This document shows, piece after piece, positions 7,310 through 15,750 of a stretch of DNA of 60,074 bases (positions are counted from its first letter, which is position 1; the number at the start of each line of letters is the position of its first letter). A program made the position numbers and the translations under genes. The stretch is from the NCBI GenBank assembly GCA_031291075.1, contig JARLJS010000160.1:1-60074 (forward strand), written 5' to 3'. The notes beneath the pieces are model-generated. The model was not told the origin of the DNA. It made no database searches and saw nothing but the letters and a program-made list of their open reading frames with translations. This stretch comes from Nevskia sp. (lineage in GTDB: Bacteria > Pseudomonadota > Gammaproteobacteria > Nevskiales > Nevskiaceae).

Positions 7310-7729
7310 ATGAACGCTTCCAAGCAGAGCTTTCCACCCTGCAGCGAAAGCCTGGACGCCGTGATCGGCTTTGTCGAGCGACGCTCCGGCGAACTCCAGC
7401 TGCCCCACGCCACCTGCCTGCGCCTGCAACTGGTGGCCGAGGAACTGTTCACCAACACCTTCCGCCACCAACCCTGCGCAGAGCGGATCCCGGCCACCGT
7501 CAGCATCGAGGCCGTCGGCGAGGAAGTGGAGCTGGTGTACGAGGACAGCGAACCGGAGTGGAACCCCCTGCTCCACATCGACCGCTCCCACCTGGAACTG
7601 CCGGTGGCGCAGCGGCCGGTGGGCGGATTGGGCATGGTGCTGATCCAGTCGTTCGCGCAGGACCTGCACTACGAACGGCACGAGGGGCGGAATCGGATCA
7701 GGGTGAGGTTGCGGCGGGAGGCGGGGTAG
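7310..7729 (+). CDS. HATPase anti-sigma regulatory factor (RsbW/SpoIIAB-like serine kinase)
   Basis: A 139-residue GHKL ATPase-fold protein. The N-box is seen in LVAEELFTNTFRH and the glycine-rich ATP lid in PVGGLGMVLI. Members phosphorylate STAS antagonists and sequester sigma factors. The start at 7310 has AGGAGG and a G-rich tract upstream. It is divergent from the FecR/OmpA pair and lies about 1.3 kb past the CHASE2 phosphatase. Together with the STAS gene at 2471 it completes a kinase-antagonist-phosphatase set. No sigma factor is encoded in the window, so the output target is unknown. Confidence 0.85.
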   Translation: MNASKQSFPPCSESLDAVIGFVERRSGELQLPHATCLRLQLVAEELFTNTFRHQPCAERIPATVSIEAVGEEVELVYEDSEPEWNPLLHIDRSHLELPVAQRPVGGLGMVLIQSFAQDLHYERHEGRNRIRVRLRREAG

Positions 7730-7776
7730 GAATTTCCGCAGCGGAGCATTTTCCGCCACAGGAAAGTGATTGGGCT

Positions 7777-7885
7777 CGTAGGTCGGGGTGAGCTTGCCAA
7801 CCCCAACCATCTACGACTGATTCGCAAATCAAAGGAGGCGTGCTCGGCACGCCCTTCCCTTCCGGACCCCGGCTTTCGCCGGGGT
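7777..7885. repeat. Cluster of three intergenic hairpins between convergent genes
   Basis: The gap 7730-7975 lies between the convergent HATPase and cold-shock genes. It holds an imperfect hairpin at 7777-7815 (GTAGGTCGGGGT...ACCCCAACCATCTAC), a perfect 7-bp stem GGCGTGC/GCACGCC at 7837-7853, and a perfect 8-bp stem ACCCCGGC-TTTC-GCCGGGGT at 7866-7885. The first and last look like dispersed REP-type palindromes. They may serve as a bidirectional transcription barrier, though no T tract follows. Confidence 0.5.
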
Positions 7886-7975
7886 GACGCATCGAATCGG
7901 GCTGCTCTTTGTCGTCCAGCACCGCTGGAAAATCGACGGCCCTTTGAATAAGCCCTTTAAATCGCCCCTCTTAGC

Positions 7976-8182
7976 TCAGATACCGCGAATCTTCGAGGCT
8001 TGCGGTCCCTTCTTGCCCTGGGTGACTTCGAATTCAACCTTTTGGCCCTCCTTCAGGGGACCACCGCCTTGCACTTCATTGATGTGCGCAAAGAGATCCT
8101 TACCCCCATCAGCGGGCGTGATAAATCCAAAGCCTTTGGATTCGTTGAACCACTTGACCGTTCCAGTACCGTTGTTAGCCAT
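7976..8182 (-). CDS. Cold-shock protein, CspA family
   Basis: A 68-residue cold-shock domain filling the whole protein. The RNP1-like motif KGFGFITP and RNP2-like motif DLFAHI are present, as is the typical start [11 protein letters not shown]. It binds single-stranded nucleic acid and acts as an RNA chaperone or antiterminator. The ATG has AAAGGAC eight bases upstream. A TACAAT (complement of 8218-8223) is a plausible -10 element, giving a short leader. It is monocistronic. Confidence 0.95.
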   Translation of the reverse strand: MANNGTGTVKWFNESKGFGFITPADGGKDLFAHINEVQGGGPLKEGQKVEFEVTQGKKGPQASKIRGI

Positions 8183-8292
8183 GTCGTAATGTCCTTTGTG
8201 CAGGCAGCACCACTCTCATTGTAGGCGTAAGGCGGCGTGATAGCACGGCGCGGCCGATACGGGGTAAGGGCAACCTGCGAACCGCGGGGCAC

Positions 8293-9126
8293 CTACCGCA
8301 TCGAACTCCGCGCCAACAAACTCGCGATGCGCTGGTACCCGCTGGGGAACAGCCGCACCATCAGGTCGATGGCGTGGGCATCGGGCCCCACCAGCACGCG
8401 GCGCTTGTTGCAGCGCACGGCCTTGAGGATGATGGCGGCGGCGCGGTCGGCGGTGGTGATGAACATCTTCTCGAATTTTTCCGAGCTGCGCTTGTCGTCC
8501 AGGCCGATGTCGCGGATCGAGGCGGTCATACGCGCAGCCTTGGCGATATTGGTCTTGATGCCGCCTGGGTGCACCGAGGTGGCGCTGACCGGCACTCCCG
8601 CCAGCTCCAGCTCCTGTCGCAGCGCCTCGGTGAAGCCGCGCACGGCGAACTTGGTGGCGTTGTAGGCGGACTGGCTGGGCACGCCCATCAGGCCGAACAC
8701 GCTGGAGGTATTGATGATGTGGCCGTCGCCGGAGGCCTTGAGGTGCGGCAGGAAGGCCTTGGTGCCGTACACCACGCCCCAGAAGTTGATGCCGACGATC
8801 CACTCGAAGTCTTCGTAGGAGACGCCGTCGACGGTGGCGCCCAGGGCGACGCCGGCGTTGTTGAAGATGAGGTTGACGCGGCCGTGGTCGCGCGCCACTT
8901 CCTCGGCCCAGGCGTAGACGGCGGCGCGGTCCGCCACGTCGACCTTCTTCGAGGTGACTTTCACGCCGTACTGCGAAGCGAGCCGCACGGTCTCGGCCAG
9001 GCCAGCCTCGTTGACGTCGCTGAGGGCGACTTCGCACTTGCCGCGGGCGAGCTGCACCGCCAGCGAGCGGCCCATGCCGGAACCGGCGCCGGTGATGGCG
9101 GCGACTTTGTTTTCGAACGATTTCAA
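8293..9126 (-). CDS. Short-chain dehydrogenase/reductase (SDR)
   Basis: A 277-residue classical SDR. The cofactor motif GAGSGMGR, NNAG, and the catalytic Ser (TSSVFG) and YNATK (Tyr/Lys) are all present; the C-terminus is longer than in minimal SDRs. The substrate is unknown. I place the start at TTG 9126, preceded by GAGAGCAGG; longer ORFs run back through the family A element. It lies downstream of, and on the same strand as, the BVMO, so the pair may act sequentially on a ketone/alcohol. The 183-bp element at 9186-9368 now separates them. Confidence 0.85.
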   Translation of the reverse strand: MKSFENKVAAITGAGSGMGRSLAVQLARGKCEVALSDVNEAGLAETVRLASQYGVKVTSKKVDVADRAAVYAWAEEVARDHGRVNLIFNNAGVALGATVDGVSYEDFEWIVGINFWGVVYGTKAFLPHLKASGDGHIINTSSVFGLMGVPSQSAYNATKFAVRGFTEALRQELELAGVPVSATSVHPGGIKTNIAKAARMTASIRDIGLDDKRSSEKFEKMFITTADRAAAIILKAVRCNKRRVLVGPDAHAIDLMVRLFPSGYQRIASLLARSSMR

Positions 9127-9185
9127 ACCTGCTCTCCCCGCTTGCACTGATGTTTGTGGTGCGGCCGGTATGGCTGGCCGCCTGG

Positions 9186-9368
9186 CTAGTGTGCTGCCCC
9201 ATTTACCAGCATCTTCTCTCGCCTCTCCCCCTGGGAGAGGCCGCGCCGTGAGGCGCGGGTGAGGGCGCTCCGCCTCAGCCGTGGTCAAATCCTTCCGGCC
9301 GTGGCGCCCTCACCCCCGCCCCTCTCCCAAAAGGGAGAGGGACACTGACTTGCGGGCCATCGCACTAG
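9186..9368 (+). mobile_element. Family A inverted-repeat element (MITE-like), copy 2
   Basis: It is bounded by CTAG at 9186-9189 and at 9365-9368. The interior matches copies 1 and 3: CTCTCCCCCTGGGAGAG, CGCGCCGTGAGGCGCG, GTGAGGGCG, CTTCCGGCCGTGG and a second CTCTCCC...GGGAGAG hairpin, then GACACTGAC. It is inserted between the BVMO and the SDR. Confidence 0.8.
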
Positions 9369-9402
9369 AGTAATCGCTACTGCCCGCCGCCGGCCACCGG
9401 TC

Positions 9403-10986
9403 TCACGCCGCGCCTGCGGCGAGCTTCGCCCGCCTGCCCTGCGCCGGCGCCGCCCGCTCGTCCTGCGCCGTGTAGCTGGCGAGGTCGAAGCGGCTGACCA
9501 GGCGGCGGAAGCGGAAGGTGAAGCCCGGCCACAGCGTGGTGTTCTTGCCGCTCGGGTGCAGGTACCAGCTGTTGCAGCCGCCGGTGTTCCAGATGGTGTG
9601 TCCAAGCTGCTTCTGCAGGGTACTGTTGAAACCGGCCTGCACCTCGGGCTTGACGTCGACGCTGCGCAGGCCCTGCGCGTCCATCTGGCGCAGGGCGTCC
9701 AGCACGTATTTCACCTGCGACTCGATCATGTAGACCATGGAGTTATGGCCCAGCCCCGTGTTCGGCCCCATCAGGATGAACAGGTTGGGGAAGCCGGCGA
9801 CGGTGGTGCCCTTGTAGGCTTCCGGGCCGTCCTTCCAGGCATCCACCAGGTCCACGCCGTCGCGGCCGAACAGCATGCCGCGCGGCATCGGGTCGGTGGC
9901 GTGGAAGCCGGTGCCATAGATGATGGCGTCCACCGCGCGTTCCTTGCCGTCCGTGCCGACGATGCCGTGGGCGCGCACCTCGCGGATGCCGCTGTCGATC
10001 ACTTCGACGTTGGGCTGCGCCAGCGCCGGGTAGTAGTCGTCCGAGATCAGCACGCGCTTGCAGCCGATGGTGTACTTGGGGGTGAGCCTAGCGCGCAGCT
10101 CCGGGGCCTTGATGTGGCGGTGGATGTGGCGCACGCCCTCCACCTGCACCAGCTTCATCAGCCTGGGGCTGACGGTGAAGCCCAGCGCGCGCGCCTCCAG
10201 CATCCAGTAGATGGCGCCGCGGAACAGGCGCTGGCTCAGCGGCAGGCTCTTGAACAGGCGGTGCTCGAAGGCGCCGATGCTGCGGTCCGGCTTGGGCACG
10301 ATCCAGGGCGGCGTGCGCTGGTACAGGTCCAGCCGCGCCACCTCCTTCTGGATCTGCGGCACGAACTGGATGGCGGAGGCGCCGGTGCCGATCACCGCGA
10401 CGCGCTTGCCGGCGAGGTCGTAGTCATGGTCCCACTGCTGCGAGTGGAAGCTCCTGCCCTTGAACTTCTCCAGGCCCTTGATGCCTTCGGGATAGGCCGG
10501 CCGGCTCAGGCCGCCCATGCCGGAGACCAGCACCTTGGCGGAGAGCTGGCCGCCGTCGGCGGTCTTCAGGCGCCATACCGATGCCTTCTCGTCCCACTTG
10601 GCGGTGGTGACCTCAGCGTTGAAGCGGATGTGCGGGCGGATGCCGTACTTGTCGGCGCAGTGCCGCAGGTAGTTCCAGATCTCCGGTTGGGGCGAAAACA
10701 TGCGCGACCAGCCCGGGTTCGGCTCGAACGAAAAGGAGTACAGGTGCGACTGCACGTCGCAGGCGCAGCCGGGGTAGTGGTTGTCGCGCCAGGTGCCGCC
10801 GACGTCGGCGGCCTTCTCCAGCACCACGAAGTCCTCCACGCCGGCCTGCTTGAGGCGGATCGCCATGCCCAGGCCGGAAAAGCCGGTGCCGACGATGGCG
10901 ACGCGGACAGGGCCGCTCCTGGTGGCGCTCCTGGTGGCGCTCCTGGGGGCGCTCTTGCGCGCGGAAGCGGCAGACGGCTTGGGCAT
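9403..10986 (-). CDS. Flavin-containing Baeyer-Villiger-type monooxygenase
   Basis: About 527 residues. The FAD-binding GTGFSG follows the N-terminal tail, and GTGASAIQ is the NADPH Rossmann motif. Between them is FKGRSFHSQQWD, which fits the BVMO fingerprint FxGxxxHxxxW(P/D). YGTGFHATD is a further family block. It would insert oxygen next to a carbonyl (ketone to ester/lactone) using NADPH and O2. The start is ambiguous: ATG 10986 has GGAG ten bases upstream; ATG 11019 adds eleven residues. The N-terminal tail contains a 12-bp DNA repeat encoding ATRS units. It is divergent from a TetR gene through a palindromic promoter. Confidence 0.85.
   Translation of the reverse strand: MPKPSAASARKSAPRSATRSATRSGPVRVAIVGTGFSGLGMAIRLKQAGVEDFVVLEKAADVGGTWRDNHYPGCACDVQSHLYSFSFEPNPGWSRMFSPQPEIWNYLRHCADKYGIRPHIRFNAEVTTAKWDEKASVWRLKTADGGQLSAKVLVSGMGGLSRPAYPEGIKGLEKFKGRSFHSQQWDHDYDLAGKRVAVIGTGASAIQFVPQIQKEVARLDLYQRTPPWIVPKPDRSIGAFEHRLFKSLPLSQRLFRGAIYWMLEARALGFTVSPRLMKLVQVEGVRHIHRHIKAPELRARLTPKYTIGCKRVLISDDYYPALAQPNVEVIDSGIREVRAHGIVGTDGKERAVDAIIYGTGFHATDPMPRGMLFGRDGVDLVDAWKDGPEAYKGTTVAGFPNLFILMGPNTGLGHNSMVYMIESQVKYVLDALRQMDAQGLRSVDVKPEVQAGFNSTLQKQLGHTIWNTGGCNSWYLHPSGKNTTLWPGFTFRFRRLVSRFDLASYTAQDERAAPAQGRRAKLAAGAA
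10909..10956. repeat. 12-bp tandem repeat in the BVMO coding region
   Basis: The unit GGTGGCGCTCCT occurs exactly at 10921-10932 and 10933-10944, with diverged copies on each side. It encodes the APRSATRSATRS stretch just before the FAD fold. The repeat is in frame, so copy-number slippage would change only the flexible N-terminal tail. Confidence 0.75.
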
Positions 10987-11053
10987 GCAGCGGGTCTCCG
11001 AAATACCGGCAAACGGCATCCCTTGGGCCGCAAGCCTCCCGGGATACCCTTAT

Positions 11054-11090
11054 GTATACATTTGTCTACTTAGAGTAGACGCGTGTATAC
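11054..11090. promoter_or_regulatory. Nested palindromic operator overlapping divergent BVMO and TetR promoters
   Basis: Two perfect inverted repeats share one centre at 11072: outer GTATAC (11054-11059 and 11085-11090) and inner GTCTAC/GTAGAC (11064-11069 and 11075-11080). On the plus strand TTGTCT (11062-11067) and TATACT (11086-11091), 18 bases apart, look like -35 and -10 boxes. The mirror-image TATACA is available as a -10 for the monooxygenase. A dimeric or tetrameric TetR protein bound here would block both promoters. Confidence 0.75.
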
Positions 11091-11123
11091 TGCATGTCAA
11101 GCAACCGCCGAACATTGGCCGCA

Positions 11124-11819
11124 ATGCCTGCCAAGCCGCGCAAACCTGCCATCCAGTCCTCCCCCCCCGCGGAAGCCGCCACGCCGGTCAACGGCCGCCG
11201 CCGCCTGATGCAGGCGGCGCTGCGGGTGGGCGCACAGAAGCGCGGCCTGCAGGCGCTGGGCCTGCGCGAGCTGGCGCGCGAGGCGGGCCTGAATCCCAAC
11301 ACGTTCTACCGCCACTTCGACAGCCTGGACGATCTCGGCCTGGCCATCATCGAGGAACTGGGCCGCGACCTGCGCACCACCCTGCGCGGCATCCGCCGCA
11401 CGGTGTCCAGCGTGGCGGAAGTGTCGCCGCGCACCATCGAGTTCGTGTTCGACTACGCCCGCGCCAACCCGGAGGGCTTCATCGTCGCCGTGCGCGAGCT
11501 GCACGGCACCATGCCGGCGGTGCGCGAGGCGCTGCAGCGGATGATCGCCGACGTGGCCGAGGAAATGGTCGAGGACGTGCTGTTCCTCGACGCCGCGCCC
11601 GGCCTGGAGCTCGCCACCCTGCGCGAGATCTCCATCGCGGTGGTCCAGCAGGTGTTCCTGCTGACGCTGGACTACCTGGAGCACCCCGAGCGCCGCGAGC
11701 AGATGCTGCGGCGCACGGTGCGCTTCATCGACATGCTGTTCGCCGGCGCGCTGACCATGCAGACGCTCAAGGTGGAAAGCCTGGCCGACATGCTGGCCTT
11801 GCAGACGCGGCCGAAATGA
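11124..11819 (+). CDS. TetR/AcrR-family regulator, FabR-like
   Basis: About 231 residues. The helix-turn-helix lies in LGLRELAREAGLNPNTFYRHF near the N-terminus, after a Pro/Ala-rich tail. The FYRHFDSLDDLGLAIIEE block resembles FabR, the repressor of unsaturated fatty acid synthesis, so the ligand may be an acyl compound. The predicted -10 (11086-11091) places the transcript start near 11098, past the ATG at 11094, so ATG 11124 is preferred; a leaderless start at 11094 cannot be excluded, and neither has a good ribosome site. It probably represses itself and the divergent monooxygenase. Confidence 0.85.
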   Translation: MPAKPRKPAIQSSPPAEAATPVNGRRRLMQAALRVGAQKRGLQALGLRELAREAGLNPNTFYRHFDSLDDLGLAIIEELGRDLRTTLRGIRRTVSSVAEVSPRTIEFVFDYARANPEGFIVAVRELHGTMPAVREALQRMIADVAEEMVEDVLFLDAAPGLELATLREISIAVVQQVFLLTLDYLEHPERREQMLRRTVRFIDMLFAGALTMQTLKVESLADMLALQTRPK

Positions 11820-11862
11820 CACCCTATGATGGGCGCTGGGCCGTCTCTTGGAGCGGGCTGGC

Positions 11863-12213
11863 ATGAAGCTTCGAACCACTTTGTCGGGCATCACGCAGTT
11901 GCTGGCCGCCGCGGCGCTGGCGGCATCCGGGTCCGCCGCGGCGCAGGTGCGCTGCCCGCCGGGCCAGCGCGCCTGTGTCGGCCCTTACGGCGCCAGCTGT
12001 TTCTCGCCCAGCAGCGGCGCGGTCTGCGCCGCCGGGCTGCTGTGCGGACAGGGCCAGCGCGCCTGTCTGGGCGCCTACGGCGCGACCTGCTTCTCCCCAT
12101 CCTACGGCCAGATCTGCGCGCAGGGCCTGGTCTGCGGCCAGGGCCAGCAGCTCTGCGGCAGCGGAGCCTATCCGCACTGCTTCACGCCTTCGGCCGGAGA
12201 GACCTGCAACTGA
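11863..12213 (+). CDS. Secreted Cys-rich triple-repeat protein
   Basis: A 116-residue protein with a signal peptide (about residues 1-29, ending GSAAAQ). The mature part consists of three repeats of about 30 residues. Each has the pattern C-x-x-GQ-x-x-C, G-x-Y(G), C-F-(S/T)-P, C, giving 12 cysteines in about 87 residues. It is likely exported and held together by disulfides. No known family is recognised. GGAG lies ten bases before ATG 11863. It sits 44 bases after the TetR gene and 66 bases before a serine hydrolase, on the same strand. Confidence 0.7.
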   Translation: MKLRTTLSGITQLLAAAALAASGSAAAQVRCPPGQRACVGPYGASCFSPSSGAVCAAGLLCGQGQRACLGAYGATCFSPSYGQICAQGLVCGQGQQLCGSGAYPHCFTPSAGETCN

Positions 12214-12279
12214 GCGCCGGACGGCGGGCCTCAACATAACAACGTACATAACAACGGGTTTCACCAGGAGGAAAGGATC

Positions 12280-13446
12280 ATGTCGTTGCAGGCACAGGCG
12301 GACGCGCTGCTGAAACGCGCCGCGGACGCAGGCGATGTACCGGGCGTGGTGGCGATGGTGACGAACCGCGAAGGCACACTGTACGAAGGTGCTTTCGGCC
12401 GACGCTCGCTGGCCGACCCGGCGCCGATGACCACCGACACGGTGGGCCTGATCGCCTCGATGACCAAGGCGCTGACCTCCACCGCCGCGCTGCAGCTGCT
12501 GGAGCAAGGCCGGGTGGACCTGGACAGCCCGGCATCGCGCTGGCTGCCCCAGCTGGCCGAGGCCGAGGTGCTGGAGGGCTTCGACGACGCCGGCCAGCCG
12601 CGCACGCGCCCGCCGAAACGGCCGGTGACCCTGCGCCACCTGCTCACCCATACGTCCGGCTTCGGCTACGAGTTCCTCAGCGTGCCGCTGCAGAAATACC
12701 ACGAGGCGCGCCGGGTCCCCAGCATCTTCGGCTGCGCCCTCGCCGCCCTGCGCCAGCCGCTGTTGTTCGACCCCGGCGAGCGCTGGCAGTACGGCATCGG
12801 CATCGACTGGGTGGGCCAGCTGGTGGAAGCGGTCAGCGGGCAAAAGCTGGGCGCCTACCTTGCCCAGCACGTGCTCGGCCCCGTCGGCATGCAGGAGACC
12901 GCCTTCGTGCCCACGCCGGACATGGCGCCGCGCCTCGCCCGCATCCATCAGCGCGGCCCGGACGGCAAGCTGGTGCCGCTGGATTTTCCGCTGCCGCAGG
13001 AGCCGGAGTTCGAGATGGGCGGCGGCGGCCTGTTCGGCACCGCCGGCGATTACCTCAAGTTCGTGCGCATGATCCTCAACCGCGGCCTCGCCATCGGCGG
13101 CCGCGTGCTGCGGCCGGAGACGGTGGAGCTGATGTCGAGCAACCAGCTCGGCGCGCTGGAAGTGCTGCCGGCCAAGAGCGCCAACCCGCTGCTCACCAAC
13201 GACATGGCGCTGCCGCCCGGTATCCCCCACCGTTGGGGGCTCGCCTGGATGATCAACGAGAAGCCGCTGCCCACCGGCCGTCCCGCCGGCAGCCTGATGT
13301 GGGCCGGCCTGACCAATTCCTATTACTGGATCGACCCGCATACGGGCATCGGCGGCGTGGTGCTGATGCAGATCCTGCCATTCGCCGACGTCAAGGCGAT
13401 GCCGCTGTTCCTGAACTTCGAGTACACGGTCTACCAGAACCTCTGA
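12280..13446 (+). CDS. Serine hydrolase of the beta-lactamase/EstB family
   Basis: A 388-residue cytoplasmic protein with no signal peptide. The S-x-x-K motif SMTK puts the nucleophile at Ser60 and the base at Lys63; YGIGID (Tyr171) replaces the Y-x-N motif. LTHTSGFGYE and GGGGLFGTAGDYLKF are typical of family VIII carboxylesterases and class C-like hydrolases. It is more likely an esterase than a beta-lactamase. AGGAGG lies upstream of the ATG. It is followed one base after its stop by the patatin gene, so the two are coupled. Confidence 0.88.
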   Translation: MSLQAQADALLKRAADAGDVPGVVAMVTNREGTLYEGAFGRRSLADPAPMTTDTVGLIASMTKALTSTAALQLLEQGRVDLDSPASRWLPQLAEAEVLEGFDDAGQPRTRPPKRPVTLRHLLTHTSGFGYEFLSVPLQKYHEARRVPSIFGCALAALRQPLLFDPGERWQYGIGIDWVGQLVEAVSGQKLGAYLAQHVLGPVGMQETAFVPTPDMAPRLARIHQRGPDGKLVPLDFPLPQEPEFEMGGGGLFGTAGDYLKFVRMILNRGLAIGGRVLRPETVELMSSNQLGALEVLPAKSANPLLTNDMALPPGIPHRWGLAWMINEKPLPTGRPAGSLMWAGLTNSYYWIDPHTGIGGVVLMQILPFADVKAMPLFLNFEYTVYQNL

Positions 13447-13447
13447 C

Positions 13448-14416
13448 ATGCCCGCCAAGCGCAGTGCCGGCAACCGGCAAACGCGCGCGCCGAAGAGCCG
13501 CAAGACCCCGGCGCGCAAGGGCCGGCTGACCGCCTTCGTGCTGGCCGGCGGCGGCAGCCTGGGCGCGGTGCAGGTGGGCATGCTCAAAGCCTTGATGCAG
13601 CGCCGGGTGGTGCCGGACCTGGTGGTGGGCGCGTCGGTGGGGGCGATCAACAGCGCCTATTTCGCCGGCCGGCCGGATGCCAAGGGCACGGCCCAGCTCG
13701 AGCAGATCTGGCTCGGCATCCGCCAGGAGGACGTGTTCCCGGTGTCGCTGCGCGCCGGGCTGGGGGCGCTGCTGGGCCGCCGGAACTACTTCGTGGAGCC
13801 CGATAACCTGGCGCGCCTGATCGGCAGCCTGCTGCCGTTCAAGGACTTCGCCGACGCCGCCCTGCCCTGCCACGTGGTCGCCACCGACATCTACAACGGC
13901 CAGAACGTGTGCTTCTCCGAAGGCGATGCGCCCAAGGCGGTCCTCGCCAGCGCCTCGATCCCGGCGGTCTATCCGCCGGTGCAGTACGGCGACCGCTACC
14001 TCGTCGACGGCGGCGTGGCCAGCAACACGCCGATCTCCAGCGCGGTGGCGCTGGGTGCGCAGCGCGTGATCGTGCTGCCGACCGGCTTTTCCTGCTCGAT
14101 CACGGAGCCGCCGCGCACCGTGGTGGCGGCGGCGCTGCACAGCCTCAACCTGATGATCATGCAGCAGTTGGTGCGCGACACCGCGCTCTACGCCGATCGC
14201 GCGGAGATCGTGGTGGTGCCGCCGCTGTGCCCGGTGGACGTGACCCCGTACGACTTCTCGCAGACGGCCTCGCTGATCCGCCGTGCCGAAACGTCGACGG
14301 CGGAATGGTTGCTCGCCGGCGGGCTGGAGTCGGTGGAGGTTCCGCACACGCTGGTGCCGCACCACGACGGCGACGATCCGGATTTTCCGTATCTGGTGCC
14401 GCAGGAAACCGGTTGA
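13448..14416 (+). CDS. Patatin-like phospholipase/lipid acyl hydrolase
   Basis: A 322-residue patatin. The oxyanion loop is GGGSLGAVQVG, the nucleophile elbow is GASVG (Ser63), and the catalytic Asp is in VDGGVASN (Asp187). The first 26 residues are strongly basic (RSAGNRQTRAPKSRKTPARK) and may contact membranes or nucleic acid. The predicted substrate is phospholipid or another acyl ester. It is translationally coupled to the serine hydrolase upstream, suggesting joint lipid or ester turnover. Confidence 0.9.
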   Translation: MPAKRSAGNRQTRAPKSRKTPARKGRLTAFVLAGGGSLGAVQVGMLKALMQRRVVPDLVVGASVGAINSAYFAGRPDAKGTAQLEQIWLGIRQEDVFPVSLRAGLGALLGRRNYFVEPDNLARLIGSLLPFKDFADAALPCHVVATDIYNGQNVCFSEGDAPKAVLASASIPAVYPPVQYGDRYLVDGGVASNTPISSAVALGAQRVIVLPTGFSCSITEPPRTVVAAALHSLNLMIMQQLVRDTALYADRAEIVVVPPLCPVDVTPYDFSQTASLIRRAETSTAEWLLAGGLESVEVPHTLVPHHDGDDPDFPYLVPQETG

Positions 14417-14455
14417 CGGGAGTACGCCCAGGCTATAGCGCCGCAGGTACTGTGA

Positions 14456-15466
14456 TCAGCGCGCCGCCTGCGGTTGCGCAATCATCGGCGCGGCTGGAGA
14501 GGGACTGCCTGTCGCGGCCTTGCGATGCTTCAACGCGAGGGCCGGCTTCTCCAGCAGGTGCCAGGAACCGTAAGCACAGAAGCCGGTTGCGATGGCAGCG
14601 AGGATGACGTGCGGCCAGAGGCTGGTGACGCCGGCGAATCTCACCACGCAATGCTGGCAGACCATGCCCCAGACATACCAGCCGTAGGAGTAATCGTTCC
14701 TGCCAAAATGGGCCAGCCACCTGGGCGGCTTGCGCAGGCCCAGCCACAGCACGACGTAGGGCAGAAACAGGTTCCACAGCAAGCCTTCCTTATCCAGCGC
14801 GAACTGCGGGCACAGGACCAACAGGGCCAGCAACAACAGCTACTTGTTGAAAACGATGTATTCGCGGAAATACCAGACCACCGCGCCGCCAAAGAAGTAG
14901 GAGATCAGGTCCGAGGGAACCCCGCTGCTATCGTGGCTTTGCAACAGCATTGCCGAAAGGTAAACGGCCAACACGACATGCCGCATGTGGAGACGGAACA
15001 ATGAACCCAACGCCGCAAGGGTGACGTAGAAGATGGCTTCATGAGCCAGGGTCCACAGCGGGGTGTTGACGATCGGATAGGGGTTGTCGACAAACACCCC
15101 GGGAAGGGTGAGCTGCAGGTCGAAGACCAGGTTCAGCAGATACTTCCAGGTGTGGGAATCCGCGAAGTACCTGGATAGCGGCAGATCGGTGGCGAGCGGA
15201 CCGATAACGAAGATGGTGAGCAGCACCACCGTCCACAGTCCGGGCAGGATCCGCAGCCCACGGTTCTTGAGGTATTGAAAGGTGCTCGACCGCTGATCCC
15301 AGGAACGGGCGATCAGGAAGCCGCTGATGATGAAGAACACATAAACGCCGAAGTACCCCTGAATGGGCAACGGTTTGCCGGTCACCAGGTGCTCATGGCT
15401 CAAGAACACCAACAGGGCGGCCGACAGGCGCAGCAGGTTGAACGCATTGTCCCTGCCGCCGCGCAT
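14456..15466 (-). pseudogene. Acyltransferase 3 (OafA/YrhL type) interrupted by an in-frame TAG
   Basis: The conceptual product is about 336 residues and spans multiple TM helices. The N-terminal part has LLRLSAALLVFLSHEH and GYFGVYVFFIISGFLIARSW, the signature of membrane acyltransferases that modify polysaccharides or lipids. Translation stops at TAG (14840-14842) after REYIVFNK. The same frame continues without a break into LLLLALLVLCPQFALDKEG and a typical final helix, ending at 14456. The fragment after the stop has no credible start. I count this as one gene disrupted by a single amber mutation, unless the amber codon is suppressed. The start ATG at 15466 has only a weak ribosome site. 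Confidence 0.85.
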
Positions 15467-15750
15467 CAAATCGCCCACGTGGATTGTCTTGTCAGCCCGC
15501 ACCCGCCCTCTCCGCAGCAAGTGAATCGACACGGATCGTGCCCACAATTTACTTGCTGCCACCGCATATTCAGCATCCGGCTTCGGTTGACGGCGGCGGC
15601 GGGCGACACCCGGATCAAACCCGGCGACAGGCGGCGTGGCGCCGCCTTGCCGGTTAACAGATCTTTACGGTAAGCAACCCGGTTGCGGTTGGTGAGCAAC
15701 TGTAAGCAAGCGTGTCCTAGTCTTAATTCAGCACAAGAAGACGCACGCTG

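Noticed and set aside
14456-14836. Separate small membrane protein downstream of the acyltransferase stop
   Set aside because: It is in the same frame as the acyltransferase, begins with a TTG lacking a ribosome site, and matches the expected C-terminal helices. It is the tail of one interrupted gene.
14840-14842. TAG read as pyrrolysine or a programmed recoding site
   Set aside because: No pyl genes or recoding signals are visible, and acyltransferase 3 proteins are not known to need recoding.
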